This document shows, piece by piece, positions 53,360 to 62,610 of a stretch of 64,000 bases of DNA; the first letter of the stretch is position 1, and every line of letters starts with the position of its first letter. The notes beneath the pieces are model-generated. The model saw only the letters and a list, made by a program, of their open reading frames with translations, was not told the DNA's origin and ran no database searches. The stretch is from contig CAZBRD010000011.1 in the NCBI GenBank assembly GCA_964494205.1, positions 127,116 to 191,115 of the forward strand, written 5' to 3'. Source of the DNA: JBBTCX01 sp964494205. Its GTDB lineage: Bacteria; Planctomycetota; Phycisphaerae; UBA1845. Position numbers and translations under genes: made by a program.

Positions 53360-53920
53360 CTAAGCTGACGCAAACCGCGCTCGACTCACCGGCGCATAGG
53401 TCGGCCCCTTTGGCGAAAGAACCGACGACATCAGCGTCATGGATTTCATTTCTTGCGACAGGCGATCAAATTTGGCGGCCGACACGGCTGTGCGAATTTG
53501 TCCGCGCGACCGATCTTCCTTCACGCGTCCGATCGTCAGATGCGCCGCAAACGGTCGTTGCTCTCGTGCGAACCCCAGCTTTTCCATCTCATCCTCGACG
53601 GCGCTCACACATCGAAGCATCTGCCCGCCATCGTCTTTCGCGCCGACCCACACAATGCGAACCGATCCGCTGGGTGGAAAACAGCCGCATCCTTCGGCGT
53701 TCATCACAAACTCATTCGATCTCGCGCCGGCAACTGTTACCGCCTCTGCAATTTTGGGCACGTCCTGATCCGGCACTTCGCCGAGGAACTTCACCGTCAG
53801 ATGCACCTGCTCCGGTGGAACCCACTTCACTCCCTCGCAGTTTCGTGCCAACTTATCCTGCAGCCGCCGCACCGAGGCTTTGATCGCTTCGTTCAACTCC
53901 AAGGCTACGAACAGTCGCAC
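53360..53920 (-). CDS. thpR: RNA 2',3'-cyclic phosphodiesterase
   Basis: Product of 186 residues (GTG 53920). A 2H-phosphoesterase: two H-x-T motifs, HLTVKFLG near 40 and HLTIGRVK near 128, are both intact, with MRLFVALELNEAI at the N-terminus as in ThpR/LigT proteins. Acts on tRNA-type 2',3'-cyclic phosphate ends in the cytoplasm. It starts 12 bases after the pfkB-family gene and is followed by recA after 31 bp. Confidence 0.93.
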   Translation of the reverse strand: MRLFVALELNEAIKASVRRLQDKLARNCEGVKWVPPEQVHLTVKFLGEVPDQDVPKIAEAVTVAGARSNEFVMNAEGCGCFPPSGSVRIVWVGAKDDGGQMLRCVSAVEDEMEKLGFAREQRPFAAHLTIGRVKEDRSRGQIRTAVSAAKFDRLSQEMKSMTLMSSVLSPKGPTYAPVSRARFASA

Positions 53921-53932
53921 GAACCCCGCACC

Positions 53933-54838
53933 CTATTCGATCCGCAACATGCGCGTGTACTCGTCCACTCGGCGGCGAACCTCGCCGTCCGTCAACCTCA
54001 ACACGCGACTCAGTGAAAAATCCTCGATCGCAAATGACGCCGCCACCGTGCCGCGAATCATCGCCCGCCGCAACGTCGGCACATCATGCTTCCCTTCCGC
54101 CGCCAGAAAGCCCACCGTCCCACCTGCAAAACTGTCCCCCGCACCCGTCGGGTCGCGCACGTCCTTCGTCGGAAACGCGGGGATCGTCGTCGTGCCTTCC
54201 GGTGTCACCAAAATGGCACCATGCTCCCCCTTCTTGATGATGACGAACTTCGGACCGCGCTCCAGCAACCACTCCCCGGCTTCGATCAGATTTATCTTGC
54301 CCGAAAGGAGTCTCGCTTCCTGATCATTCAGAATCACGCCGGTGACCTGCAAAAACGTGGCCAACAACGCATCCCGCTGGCTCACGATCCAATGGTTCAT
54401 CGTGTCGCAAACGACGAGACGAGGACCATGCAGCTGCGTGAGAAATTCTCGCTGCAGGGCAGGATGCGTGTTCGCGAGAAAGACCGTTTTGCTGTCCGCG
54501 AAACCCGGCGGCACCTTTGGTCCGTGCTCCCCCAGCACGTTGAGCGTGACCCCCACCGTCTCGGCCTCATTCATGTCCCCCTGATACCGCCCGGACCAAC
54601 GAAACGTCTGACTCCCCTTGCGAAACTCCAGCCCCTGCAAGTCGATGTTTCGCGTCTTGAGCGTCTGATGAAAATCGTCGGGGAAGTCCTCCCCCACCAC
54701 GGCTACCAACCGCACCGGCGTGTAAAACGAAGCCGCAAAAGAGAAGTACACCGCCGAGCCGCCAAGCACGTTTTCCACGCTGCCGTGCGGCGAAGAGACA
54801 GTGTCGATCCCAATGCTGCCGGTCACCAACAAGGACAT
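53933..54838 (-). CDS. PfkB-family carbohydrate/nucleoside kinase
   Basis: Product of 301 residues from ATG 54838, with AGGAG six bases upstream; the frame extends 17 codons further. Ribokinase fold: GGSAVYFSFAASFYT near 30 in place of the usual GG(A/G)xxN, VGEDFPDDF, VILNDQEA and the anion-hole motif DPTGAGDSFAGGTVGFL with the catalytic Asp. Substrate specificity is not evident; similar planctomycete proteins are annotated only as sugar kinase. First gene of the thpR-recA run. Confidence 0.9.
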   Translation of the reverse strand: MSLLVTGSIGIDTVSSPHGSVENVLGGSAVYFSFAASFYTPVRLVAVVGEDFPDDFHQTLKTRNIDLQGLEFRKGSQTFRWSGRYQGDMNEAETVGVTLNVLGEHGPKVPPGFADSKTVFLANTHPALQREFLTQLHGPRLVVCDTMNHWIVSQRDALLATFLQVTGVILNDQEARLLSGKINLIEAGEWLLERGPKFVIIKKGEHGAILVTPEGTTTIPAFPTKDVRDPTGAGDSFAGGTVGFLAAEGKHDVPTLRRAMIRGTVAASFAIEDFSLSRVLRLTDGEVRRRVDEYTRMLRIE

Positions 54839-55022
54839 CAAAAACTCCTGAATCTGCCCCGAAAGAACCGACGTTTTCGGCTCCCACAACCGCGTTGAAC
54901 TCTACCCCAACATCGGCCAGCGGGCAAGTAAAATGTTAGAAAAATGTTAGGTATGCCACTGCGCCACTTAACTGCCTGCCAATAAACGACTTGAACGCCA
55001 CAATACTGCCGTCATGCAGCGC

Positions 55023-57614
55023 TCAGGGCGTGCCCGATCCAACGGCGACTTTCTCGCGCAATTGTTCCATCCAACTCACACATGCCACACCATGGCACTT
55101 CTGTGCGAAAAGATCAGCCGCAGCCTTGGCTGCTTCGCGGTTTCCATCAGCCAGCAATTCAACGGCAACGATGTAGTAAGTACACAACGATTCCGGATGT
55201 CGCGAATCGAAAACCTCCAGCGAAGCAAGCAGTCGGCGACGATACGCGGCGGCCTCGATGCTACTCATCGCCGCTAACTTGTCAGATGCTGCGATCGCTT
55301 CGGCGCATCGACCCTCAGCCAATTCGACGACTACTGTGGCGGCTACGAGCGCCGGACTGTTCGATCGCTTAACGGCAACTTCCGCGAGCACAGACCGTTG
55401 GACTGCGTCGCCCGCCAGTGCTCGCGCCCACTGATCCAGCGCTCGCGCTTCAGGAATAACAACCATCATACCTGCATTGGTATCCCAGAAACGCTTCAAT
55501 TCACCCAATCGTCCCTGCGCGACGAACAGATCATGAATAGCCAGCGCTTCTTCAAGAGTCCCGACCTGCGTTGTCGCCAATTCCGCGAAGAGCCCGTTGG
55601 CGGCATCGTTATCACCGACAGCCGCGTAAATCTGCGCCAGATTCAACATGGCTGCTTGATTGCCATGATCTCGCTCCAGCACTTCGCGATAAGCCTCGAA
55701 CGCCTGCTCGATGCGACCTGTCGAATACAGAACAAGACCGAGGTTTGTGCGCGCTACTGTGTTCTCCGGCATCCATTCGAGCAATTGCCGCAATCGCCCT
55801 TCTGCGGCGGAAAAGGCTTCCGGCGTCCCCTGCGCGATGTCCAACTCCGCGAGCCCCAATATCGCGGGCACTTCGTACGGGTTGTTCTCCACCGCGCGCG
55901 AATACGCCCGCCTTGCTTCGTCTAACTTGCCCAACTGTCGATACACTGCAGCCAATCGCAGCCAACCGGGATTGAACCCCGGCACCGACGTCACCGCAGC
56001 CTCATAGGCGGGCAGCCCATCACCAACCTGTCCCGACTCATCAAGCAACAAACCCAGTCGATACTGCGCGAGGTAACTGCGTGGCTCGATCGCCACAGCC
56101 TTTTGCATCGCGGCGATGGCCTCAGTGAGCTTTCCCTGCTCCTTCAAACACAAACCAATGACCTGATACGCACCGCTATCAACTTGCGCACCGCCATTCC
56201 GCCGAATGGCTTCGTTCGCAATCTCTGTAGCCTTGGCGAAGTCCTTCGTGTTGTAGTATCCCCAAGCGAGCCGCTCCCAAACGAAGGCCTCTTCGGGATA
56301 CAGTTCCACAATTCGCTTCGCTTTGTTGACGAAGCTCTCGTAATAACCGGCAACGGTCCAGCTTGTGCCGATGAGCGCGAACACGATGACGCTTGCTACA
56401 ACGCCGATTGCGCTACGCGCGATGGTTCGCATGTCCGATTGCTTCGCCCAGTAGAGCAATCGTTCCAATGCCACCGCACTCAACCACGCCAACCCGATGA
56501 TTGCCAGATACATGTAGCGGTCTGCGGCCAATAGCTTGCGCGGAAGAATCACCGGCAGTGTCGAGGCAATTCCAAAGAAGAACCAACACAAACCAAAGGC
56601 CAACTTACGATTTCTGAAAAATGACCAGACAGCCAAACCGATGATCGGCAATACAACACCTAGCGAAATCAAGATGGACGAGTTCGTCCAATTGGCGTGA
56701 ATCGGCGGTGGATACGAGGCTGCCAATCCGGTCGGCCAAACGAAGTGACGCAAATACCATGCGAGCGCTAGAAACGATCGGGCGATTGTCGAACCGTGCA
56801 GCTCGGTCGCGGCTGACGTGAACAAACCAGCCTCTTCCGTCGCGTGGCGATTGATCAGCGCGATTGCTGCTGTGACCAAAGTACTGAGAGTCCACACGAG
56901 CCAGAATCGCGCATCAACTCGTTGCCGCCGTGCCCAGGTCAGCAACAGGAATAGTGCGGGCAATTCCACTCTTGCCTTGCTCATGGCTGAAAGCAGTGCG
57001 AACAAAACCGTGGCAATAAACCAGCCAAACCGACGCGAATCGAGCCAGCGGCCGAGTGAGAGCATCGATGCCAGCGCGAAGAGAATCGCCAGCAACATCA
57101 TCCGCCCGTTGATCCAGGCGATGACTTCCATCTGCAGGGGGTGGATTGCAAAGACCACCGCGGCCACTGTTGGCACAAGTAGGCCGAGACTGGATCTACC
57201 AGATGTAGGTGTTTCAGCAGATCGCGATCCGCTCGCCACTACTGACCGAATCAGGAACCACACGAGAACGGCATTGATGGTATGCAGCAGAATGTTTGTC
57301 GCGTGAAAAAACCACGCCCCGCTATCGAGCCCCTCATCAAACAGCCCCAGCCGACCGGCCACCGCAAATTCGAGCGAAAAACTCAGCAGCGGGATTGGCT
57401 GATAGAGATCGCGGTGAATGATGGTGAGAAGCTGCCACGCGTGCGGCCACGACGGGTGGTTTACCAGAACATGATTAAGAACGAGCTTGTGGTCGTCTGC
57501 TCCGACAAACGTCCCTCGCAGCGTCGGCAGCCCGACGACGACGGCCGCTACCGCGACAATCGCCGTCGCAGCCATGGCACGCCAGCGCGAAATGCCCTGA
57601 GTCTCCGCCTTCAT
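55023..57614 (-). CDS. TMTC-like membrane protein with long TPR tail, paralogue 3
   Basis: Product of 863 residues from ATG 57614; the open frame reaches back to a TTG at 57662. About ten membrane helices in the N-terminal 400 residues, with an acidic first loop (FVGADDHKLVLNHV) and QPIPLLSFSLEF in place of the RPMAVSSYRL of the other two. TPR repeats fill about 420-800 (ATEIANEAIRRNGGAQVDSG, ARRAYSRAVENNPYEVPAILGLAE), followed by a C-terminal region of about 60 residues with a CHGVAC pair. Same architecture as the tandem pair at 21020-25395 but distant in sequence. Probable GT-C-like glycosyltransferase; unproven. Confidence 0.75.
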   Translation of the reverse strand: MKAETQGISRWRAMAATAIVAVAAVVVGLPTLRGTFVGADDHKLVLNHVLVNHPSWPHAWQLLTIIHRDLYQPIPLLSFSLEFAVAGRLGLFDEGLDSGAWFFHATNILLHTINAVLVWFLIRSVVASGSRSAETPTSGRSSLGLLVPTVAAVVFAIHPLQMEVIAWINGRMMLLAILFALASMLSLGRWLDSRRFGWFIATVLFALLSAMSKARVELPALFLLLTWARRQRVDARFWLVWTLSTLVTAAIALINRHATEEAGLFTSAATELHGSTIARSFLALAWYLRHFVWPTGLAASYPPPIHANWTNSSILISLGVVLPIIGLAVWSFFRNRKLAFGLCWFFFGIASTLPVILPRKLLAADRYMYLAIIGLAWLSAVALERLLYWAKQSDMRTIARSAIGVVASVIVFALIGTSWTVAGYYESFVNKAKRIVELYPEEAFVWERLAWGYYNTKDFAKATEIANEAIRRNGGAQVDSGAYQVIGLCLKEQGKLTEAIAAMQKAVAIEPRSYLAQYRLGLLLDESGQVGDGLPAYEAAVTSVPGFNPGWLRLAAVYRQLGKLDEARRAYSRAVENNPYEVPAILGLAELDIAQGTPEAFSAAEGRLRQLLEWMPENTVARTNLGLVLYSTGRIEQAFEAYREVLERDHGNQAAMLNLAQIYAAVGDNDAANGLFAELATTQVGTLEEALAIHDLFVAQGRLGELKRFWDTNAGMMVVIPEARALDQWARALAGDAVQRSVLAEVAVKRSNSPALVAATVVVELAEGRCAEAIAASDKLAAMSSIEAAAYRRRLLASLEVFDSRHPESLCTYYIVAVELLADGNREAAKAAADLFAQKCHGVACVSWMEQLREKVAVGSGTP

Positions 57615-57752
57615 CGCGGCCAGAGCATACCACAATTCACCGATGACATATCGCTGTAACAATCATGTCTCGAATCCTTGTGGCTGATACGTTTTCTCGC
57701 CAGAATCATCGAAGCGAAGAACGAGAGATCGACTCAAAAAGGAAGGATGACC

Positions 57753-58253
57753 ATGACCAGCGCGAGGGATATCATTCTCGGCCAGCTCAAGCGCGGCCAA
57801 TACCTCATCGAGACATTCACCGCCGACTTCACCGATGCGGAGTATTTCAAGCCGCCCGTCGAAGGCGGTAACCATGTGGCGTGGATCCTCGGCCACCTCG
57901 CGTGCACAGAGGATTGGGCAGTTTCGGTCGCGACCAAGAGTCCGCAGCGAATCCCCGAAGCCACGCGGGCGATTTTCAAACCCGGCAACCCGTGCCTGCC
58001 TGATGCCTCAAAGTACCCTGCGCGAAAAGAGTTGGACGAGTTGTTCAAGAACTCGCGGGCGAACCTTGTTGAGAAGCTCATGATGGCGGACGTGTCCACC
58101 TGGGATCAACCGTCACCCGAGGAAGCGCCCAAGGGCTTGATGCCGACGATCGCCGAAGTCTGGTCCATCAACGCCGTGCACCAGTTCTGGCACTTCGGCC
58201 AATTAACCGTCTGCCGTCAGGCGTTGCAGAAGAAGAAGCTGCTGGGGTTCTAA
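57753..58253 (+). CDS. DinB-like protein
   Basis: Product of 166 residues from ATG 57753, for which GGAAGG lies six bases upstream; the frame extends 25 codons further. A four-helix DinB/YfiT fold is suggested by GGNHVAWILGHLACTED and NAVHQFWHFGQLTVCR, with three His placed as metal ligands. Members are metal-dependent thiol or other transferases or DNA-damage-linked proteins; the activity is unknown. It stands opposite the TMTC-like gene with about 140 bp between starts, and is followed by ruvX. Confidence 0.82.
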   Translation: MTSARDIILGQLKRGQYLIETFTADFTDAEYFKPPVEGGNHVAWILGHLACTEDWAVSVATKSPQRIPEATRAIFKPGNPCLPDASKYPARKELDELFKNSRANLVEKLMMADVSTWDQPSPEEAPKGLMPTIAEVWSINAVHQFWHFGQLTVCRQALQKKKLLGF

Positions 58254-58287
58254 ATGTTCGTTGTAATCGATATTGTTGGACTAGTAG

Positions 58288-58304
58288 GTGCCACTAAATG
58301 GCAC
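58288..58304. promoter_or_regulatory. Hairpin over the ruvX start codon
   Basis: GTGCCA-CTAAA-TGGCAC encloses the ATG of ruvX (58298-58300) in its loop and distal arm, and its proximal arm begins in the only candidate ribosome site (AGGTG). It could limit translation or be an inserted palindrome. Confidence 0.35.
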
Positions 58305-58726
58305 TAACCCGCTACATCGCGATCGACCATGGCACAAAGCGCATCGGCCTCGCGATCGGCGACTCGCAACTCGCCATTGTCTCGCCGCTGGAACCCATAC
58401 AATCGCGCGGACGGATCGACGACGACATCGCTGCCCTCCTCAAAATCGCCGACGAATACGGCGCGGATGAATTCGTCGTCGGCCTGCCGCTGAACATGGA
58501 CGACACCGAAGGCCCGCAAGCGAAGCTCACTCGCCAGTTCGGTGAAGCGATCCAGACCAAATCTGGACGAAAAGTCCACTACTTCGACGAACGCCTCAGT
58601 TCATTCGCGGCTGACGAACTCCTCCGCGACGGCGACTTCACCCGCAAACAACACCGCTCCCGCCAGGACGGCGTGGCTGCGCAGGTGCTTCTGCAAGCGT
58701 TTCTTGATTCGCGGTCGAATTCATGA
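58298..58726 (+). CDS. ruvX: Holliday junction resolvase-like RuvX
   Basis: Product of 142 residues from ATG 58298. The RNase H-like fold of YqgF/RuvX: IAIDHGTKRIGLAIGD with the first catalytic Asp, VVGLPLNMDDTEGPQ, the DERLSSFAA block and a C-terminal RQDGVAAQVLLQ with the last acidic residue. In other bacteria it acts in pre-16S rRNA 5'-end processing or in recombination. Normal length. Its start codon lies in a small hairpin. Confidence 0.95.
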   Translation: MALTRYIAIDHGTKRIGLAIGDSQLAIVSPLEPIQSRGRIDDDIAALLKIADEYGADEFVVGLPLNMDDTEGPQAKLTRQFGEAIQTKSGRKVHYFDERLSSFAADELLRDGDFTRKQHRSRQDGVAAQVLLQAFLDSRSNS

Positions 58727-58812
58727 GATGGGAACCCAAATCAAAGTATGACAGGAGCGATTGAAAATCGGTCCTTCACAGCTTCCTGATTTGGATTCTG
58801 GATTCTTGCGTG

Positions 58813-59295
58813 CTAGTACTCTCTCGCGTCGAGCAGGTCCTGCTGGTCGAGAATGTCGAACTTGTTCTCGCGCAGCAAACGCACCGCAGCTTCGAGGTTG
58901 TCCGGCAGCACCGCCAGCGCTGCACTACCCTTTGGCCGCACCAGCAGTGGATACACGAAATGGATGTTCACTTCCCCACCCAGCAGCGCCGCCCAAGTTT
59001 CTAAGAGGGCACGCTTGCCGTGCGGCAGGCTCACCACGATCAACTCAGCCTCGCTCACCTGAAACCGCGCGCCGGTGAGCACATCATGAGCCTTGTCAGC
59101 ATCGTCCAGGATCATTCGCACGATTGCACAATCGAACGAATAGACCACCGACACCGCCAGAATTCGGATCTCCGTCTGGTCAAAGAGTTTAGCAAGCCGA
59201 AGCAGTTGTCCGACCCGGTTTTCTATGAATACGGATTGTTGCCGCACGGTGGGAGTGTCGCCGCCGCGGGCCGTCTGTAGTGGTTCGATTTCCAT
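58813..59295 (-). CDS. ACT-domain protein resembling acetolactate synthase small subunit
   Basis: Product of 160 residues from ATG 59295; a GTG at 59346 would add 17 residues. An N-terminal ACT-like domain (SVFIENRVGQLLRLAKLFDQTEIRI is split by turns) is followed by a second half with LIVVSLPHGKRALLETWAALLGGEVNIHFVYPLLVRPKG, again ACT-like. Such tandem ACT proteins bind small ligands, often amino acids. It is not next to ilvB or ilvC, so an acetolactate synthase role is not supported by context. Stands alone, convergent with ruvX. Confidence 0.75.
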   Translation of the reverse strand: MEIEPLQTARGGDTPTVRQQSVFIENRVGQLLRLAKLFDQTEIRILAVSVVYSFDCAIVRMILDDADKAHDVLTGARFQVSEAELIVVSLPHGKRALLETWAALLGGEVNIHFVYPLLVRPKGSAALAVLPDNLEAAVRLLRENKFDILDQQDLLDAREY

Positions 59296-59583
59296 GGGTT
59301 CACCAGTGTAGCGACTCTTGCGCCGCGCCCAAGTTTTTTCTGTCACAGCCCCTTCTCTAGCGGACCCCTAAGCAGCCAACTTGTGCCAATTCCGCACGTG
59401 GAAACCCTGTCAGGTTGGCAGTTCGATTGGGCTTGTCGCCCTGAGCCATTTCGTAACCTTATCGATCAACGGCAGTTACACCATAAATCCGCTTTGACAA
59501 AACTGGCACGCCGCGTGTTCCCCTTCCTCAATTCGGGTGGCCAATCGCTACGTAGCGGCTGACAGCCCTGTAAGGAGAATGCT

Positions 59584-61539
59584 ATGTCTAAGATTATTGG
59601 AATCGACCTTGGTACGACTAACTCCGTGGTTGCGGTCATGGAGGGCGACCAAGTTAAGGTATTAACCAACTCCCACGGTTCCCGGCTCACGCCATCCGTG
59701 GTTGCTATCACCGAAAAGGGCGAACGGCTGATCGGCCAGATCGCCCGCCATCAACAGGTCACCAACCCCGAGAACACCATCTTCTCGATCAAGCGCTTCA
59801 TGGGCCGTCGGCACAATGAAGTCGCCAGCGAAGAAAAGATTGTTCCATACAAGGTCGTTGGCGGGCCAGAAGAGCTGGTGAAGGTAAACGTCCGCGGCAA
59901 GCAATACACGCCGCCCGAAATCAGCGCAATGATTCTGCAGGACCTGAAGAAAACGGCTGAGGATTACCTCGGTACGAAGGTCGACCGCGCAGTCATCACC
60001 GTCCCTGCATATTTCAACGACTCACAACGCAAAGCCACCAAGGACGCGGGTGAGATCGCCGGACTCAAGGTCGAGCGCATCATCAACGAACCGACAGCAG
60101 CCGCGCTCGCGTTCGGTCTCGACAAGAAGAAAGACCAGACCATCGCGGTGTTCGACCTCGGCGGCGGTACGTTTGATATTTCCATTCTCGAAATTGATCC
60201 GGAGATCGGCACGTTTGAAGTCCGCGCCACCAGCGGCGACGGGCATCTCGGCGGCGACGATTACGATGAAGAACTGATCAACCACCTCGCGGAGACTTTC
60301 CGCAAGCAGGAGGGCATCGACCTCCGCAAGGACCCGATGGCTCTTCAGCGATTGAAGGAAGCTGCGGAAAAGGCCAAGTGCGAACTCTCCACCGTGATGG
60401 AGACGACGATCAACCTGCCGTACATCACCGCGACAGCCAGCGGCCCAAAGCACTTGCAGGTCACCATCAACCGTGCGCAGTTCGAGCAGATGACTAAGCA
60501 TCTGACCGAGCGCTGCCGCAAGCCGGTCCTCGACGCGATGCAGAGTGCAAAGATGACCGCGAAGGACATCGACGAAGTCGTGCTGGTTGGCGGGTCCAGC
60601 CGAATGCCGGCTGTGCAGGCGCTGTGCAAGGAAATCTTCCAACGCGAGCCGAACAAGAGCATTAACCCCGACGAGGTCGTCGCGGTCGGTGCAGCCGTCC
60701 AGGGCGCCGTTCTCGCCGGGGACAAGGATGACATCGTGCTGCTCGATGTCACTCCGCTGACACTCGGCGTCGAAACGCTGGGCGGCGTGATGACCCCGCT
60801 CATCGAAGCCAACACGACGATTCCGACGTCAAAGTCCGAAACCTTCTCGACTGCGGCTGACAATCAGACGGAAGTGACCATCCACGTGCTGCAGGGCAAT
60901 CGCCCGATGGCCATCGACAACCGCACGCTCGGTCGCTTCAACCTCGGCGGTATCGCCCCGGCACCGCGCGGCATGCCGCAAGTCGAAGTCAGCTTCGACA
61001 TCGATCGCAACGGCATCATCAACGTCTCCGCCAAGGACAAAGCCACCGGCAAGGCCCAGAGCATCCGCATTGAGGGCAGCGGGGGTTTGTCGAAGGATGA
61101 GATTGATCGCATGAAGCGCGACGCGGAATCGCACGCGGCTGACGACATCAAGAAGGCCGAGACCGTCAAGCGACGCAATGAGGCTGACAACGCCGCGTAC
61201 CAGGTCGAGCAACAGCTCAAGGAACACGGCGACAAGATTCCGGCTGAAGAGCGCGGCAAGATCGAATCGTCGATCAACAGCCTCCGCGAAGTGCTGAAGG
61301 GCGACGACGGCGACGCGATCAAGAAAGCACACGACCGCTTGATGCAGGACGCACAGTCGATCGGCAAGATCATCTACGAACAAACCGCAAAGCAGGCTGG
61401 CACTGCAGGCCCCGGTGGTCCACAAGGCGGGCCGGGCGGTTTCGGCGGCGCTGGTCCGGGTGGATTTGCCGGAGGTCAGCAAGGCGGCGGTGCGCCGGAT
61501 GATAATGTGATCGACGCGGAGTATGAGGTGAAGAAGTAA
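59584..61539 (+). CDS. dnaK: Molecular chaperone DnaK
   Basis: Product of 651 residues from ATG 59584, with AAGGAG upstream. Hsp70 that binds unfolded peptides in an ATP cycle. N-terminal IGIDLGTTNS, DLGGGTFDIS, the linker VLLDVTPLTLG, the substrate domain with GIAPAPRGMPQVEVSFDIDRNGI (split by turns) and a Gly-rich tail ending NVIDAEYEVKK. All regions are present. grpE, dnaJ and hrcA are not adjacent. No CIRCE element was seen in the 288-bp upstream region. Confidence 0.99.
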   Translation: MSKIIGIDLGTTNSVVAVMEGDQVKVLTNSHGSRLTPSVVAITEKGERLIGQIARHQQVTNPENTIFSIKRFMGRRHNEVASEEKIVPYKVVGGPEELVKVNVRGKQYTPPEISAMILQDLKKTAEDYLGTKVDRAVITVPAYFNDSQRKATKDAGEIAGLKVERIINEPTAAALAFGLDKKKDQTIAVFDLGGGTFDISILEIDPEIGTFEVRATSGDGHLGGDDYDEELINHLAETFRKQEGIDLRKDPMALQRLKEAAEKAKCELSTVMETTINLPYITATASGPKHLQVTINRAQFEQMTKHLTERCRKPVLDAMQSAKMTAKDIDEVVLVGGSSRMPAVQALCKEIFQREPNKSINPDEVVAVGAAVQGAVLAGDKDDIVLLDVTPLTLGVETLGGVMTPLIEANTTIPTSKSETFSTAADNQTEVTIHVLQGNRPMAIDNRTLGRFNLGGIAPAPRGMPQVEVSFDIDRNGIINVSAKDKATGKAQSIRIEGSGGLSKDEIDRMKRDAESHAADDIKKAETVKRRNEADNAAYQVEQQLKEHGDKIPAEERGKIESSINSLREVLKGDDGDAIKKAHDRLMQDAQSIGKIIYEQTAKQAGTAGPGGPQGGPGGFGGAGPGGFAGGQQGGGAPDDNVIDAEYEVKK

Positions 61540-61582
61540 GGTAGCCTGCAGAGCGGGCGCAGAAAATAGACGAGTATGAAGT

Positions 61583-61606
61583 GATGCCCGCCGTATGGCG
61601 GGCATC
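61583..61606 (+). terminator. Perfect 10-bp hairpin after dnaK
   Basis: GATGCCCGCC-GTAT-GGCGGGCATC, starting 44 bases after the dnaK stop. No T-run follows. It covers the first ATG of the methyltransferase frame (61595), so that ATG is unlikely to be the start. Confidence 0.6.
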
Positions 61607-61627
61607 GCGCATTCAGTGGACACCGAC

Positions 61628-62392
61628 ATGAAAGTCTTAGAAACTCTTCCCCCCTACTCCATCCTCTCCCGTTACTACGACGTCGTCACGCGCGATTCGC
61701 GCGGCATGAACACCTACGCGCGGAACAAAGTCCTCGGCAAGATTCTTCCTGAGTCGAAAACGATTTGCGATCTGGGCTGCGGCACCGGGACGACGGCTAT
61801 CGAACTCGCGAGCGCGGGGCACAACGTCTACGCCGTGGACGCCTCAGCCGGGCAATGCAAACAGGCCAGCGCGAAAGCGTTCCGCGCCAAGGTGCATGTG
61901 CGCGTCGTTCATGAGGACATGCGGAACTTCAAGCTCCCCGAGCCGGTCGACATCGTGCTCTGCGAGTTCAACCCTATTAATCACCTCGGCAAGAAGAGCG
62001 ACATCAACAAAGCGTTTCGATCCGTCGCCCGCGCTCTGCGGCCCGGCGGCTGGTTCTATTTCGACCTCAACATGTTCCCCACTTACAAAACGTACTACCC
62101 CATGACGCGCTGGGAGGAGCACGAGGATTTCTGCCTCGTCAGCCGCGGCGGGCTCGACGACAAACAGCAGTCGGCTTGGCTGGAGCTCGACTGGTTCGTG
62201 CGCGAAGGCAAGAAGTGGGAGCGCTATCGCGAGCGAATCGTCGATTGCTGGTGGACCGACGCGGAAATCAAGCAAGCACTGCGCACCGCCGGGTTCACGA
62301 AAATCCAAACCTGGGACGGCACGCAAATCCGCCCGAAGAAAATGAAACCGAAGCGCGGGTTCGATCGATATTATCTGGCACAGAAAAAGTAA
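61628..62392 (+). CDS. SAM-dependent methyltransferase
   Basis: Product of 254 residues. Start taken at ATG 61628 because the earlier in-frame ATG 61595 lies inside the hairpin after dnaK. Class I methyltransferase: motif I ICDLGCGTGTTAIELA near 47-62, acidic motif II VYAVDAS, HEDMRNF and a later ALRPGGWFYFDLN. The C-terminal third (YPMTRWEEHEDFCLVSRGGL, WWTDAEIKQALRTAGF) resembles the small-molecule methyltransferases of the YrrT/Trm type. Substrate unknown. Confidence 0.9.
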   Translation: MKVLETLPPYSILSRYYDVVTRDSRGMNTYARNKVLGKILPESKTICDLGCGTGTTAIELASAGHNVYAVDASAGQCKQASAKAFRAKVHVRVVHEDMRNFKLPEPVDIVLCEFNPINHLGKKSDINKAFRSVARALRPGGWFYFDLNMFPTYKTYYPMTRWEEHEDFCLVSRGGLDDKQQSAWLELDWFVREGKKWERYRERIVDCWWTDAEIKQALRTAGFTKIQTWDGTQIRPKKMKPKRGFDRYYLAQKK

Positions 62393-62410
62393 TCGTTTCA
62401 TCTTATTCCT

Positions 62411-62459
62411 GAGCCGTCGCCTTCAGGCGGCGCGCCGCGCAGCGTAAACGCTGCGGCTC
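62411..62459. repeat. Cloverleaf-like palindromic element
   Basis: Outer arms GAGCC (62411-62415) and GGCTC (62455-62459) enclose two stems, CGCC-TTCA-GGCG and GCAGCG-TAAA-CGCTGC. The two-inner-stem layout is the same as at 30701-30753. It lies between the methyltransferase and kbl genes. Confidence 0.75.
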
Positions 62460-62610
62460 GGGGAGACAGACCATCCACAAACCCCCATTCTCTCGCTCGC
62501 GAAAACTCCCTGCCGATAGTATCTTCATTTGCGCCGACGCTTTGAGATTTGGTCTCGCGCCGGCGTTGATGATTTTGAAATCGCATTCCTTCCCTTCAAG
62601 GAAAATCGCC

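Noticed and set aside
59494..59520. TTGACA and TGGCACG upstream of dnaK as a sigma-70 -35 box or a sigma-54 site
   Set aside because: No acceptable -10 box lies 16-18 bases after TTGACA, and the GG-N10-GC spacing needed for sigma-54 is not met (GT in place of GC).
59296..59583. CIRCE or heat-shock element before dnaK
   Set aside because: No TTAGCACTC-N9-GAGTGCTAA-like inverted repeat or CTTGAA...CCCCAT pair was seen in this stretch.
61595..61627. Earlier ATG for the methyltransferase
   Set aside because: The codon lies inside the perfect hairpin after dnaK.
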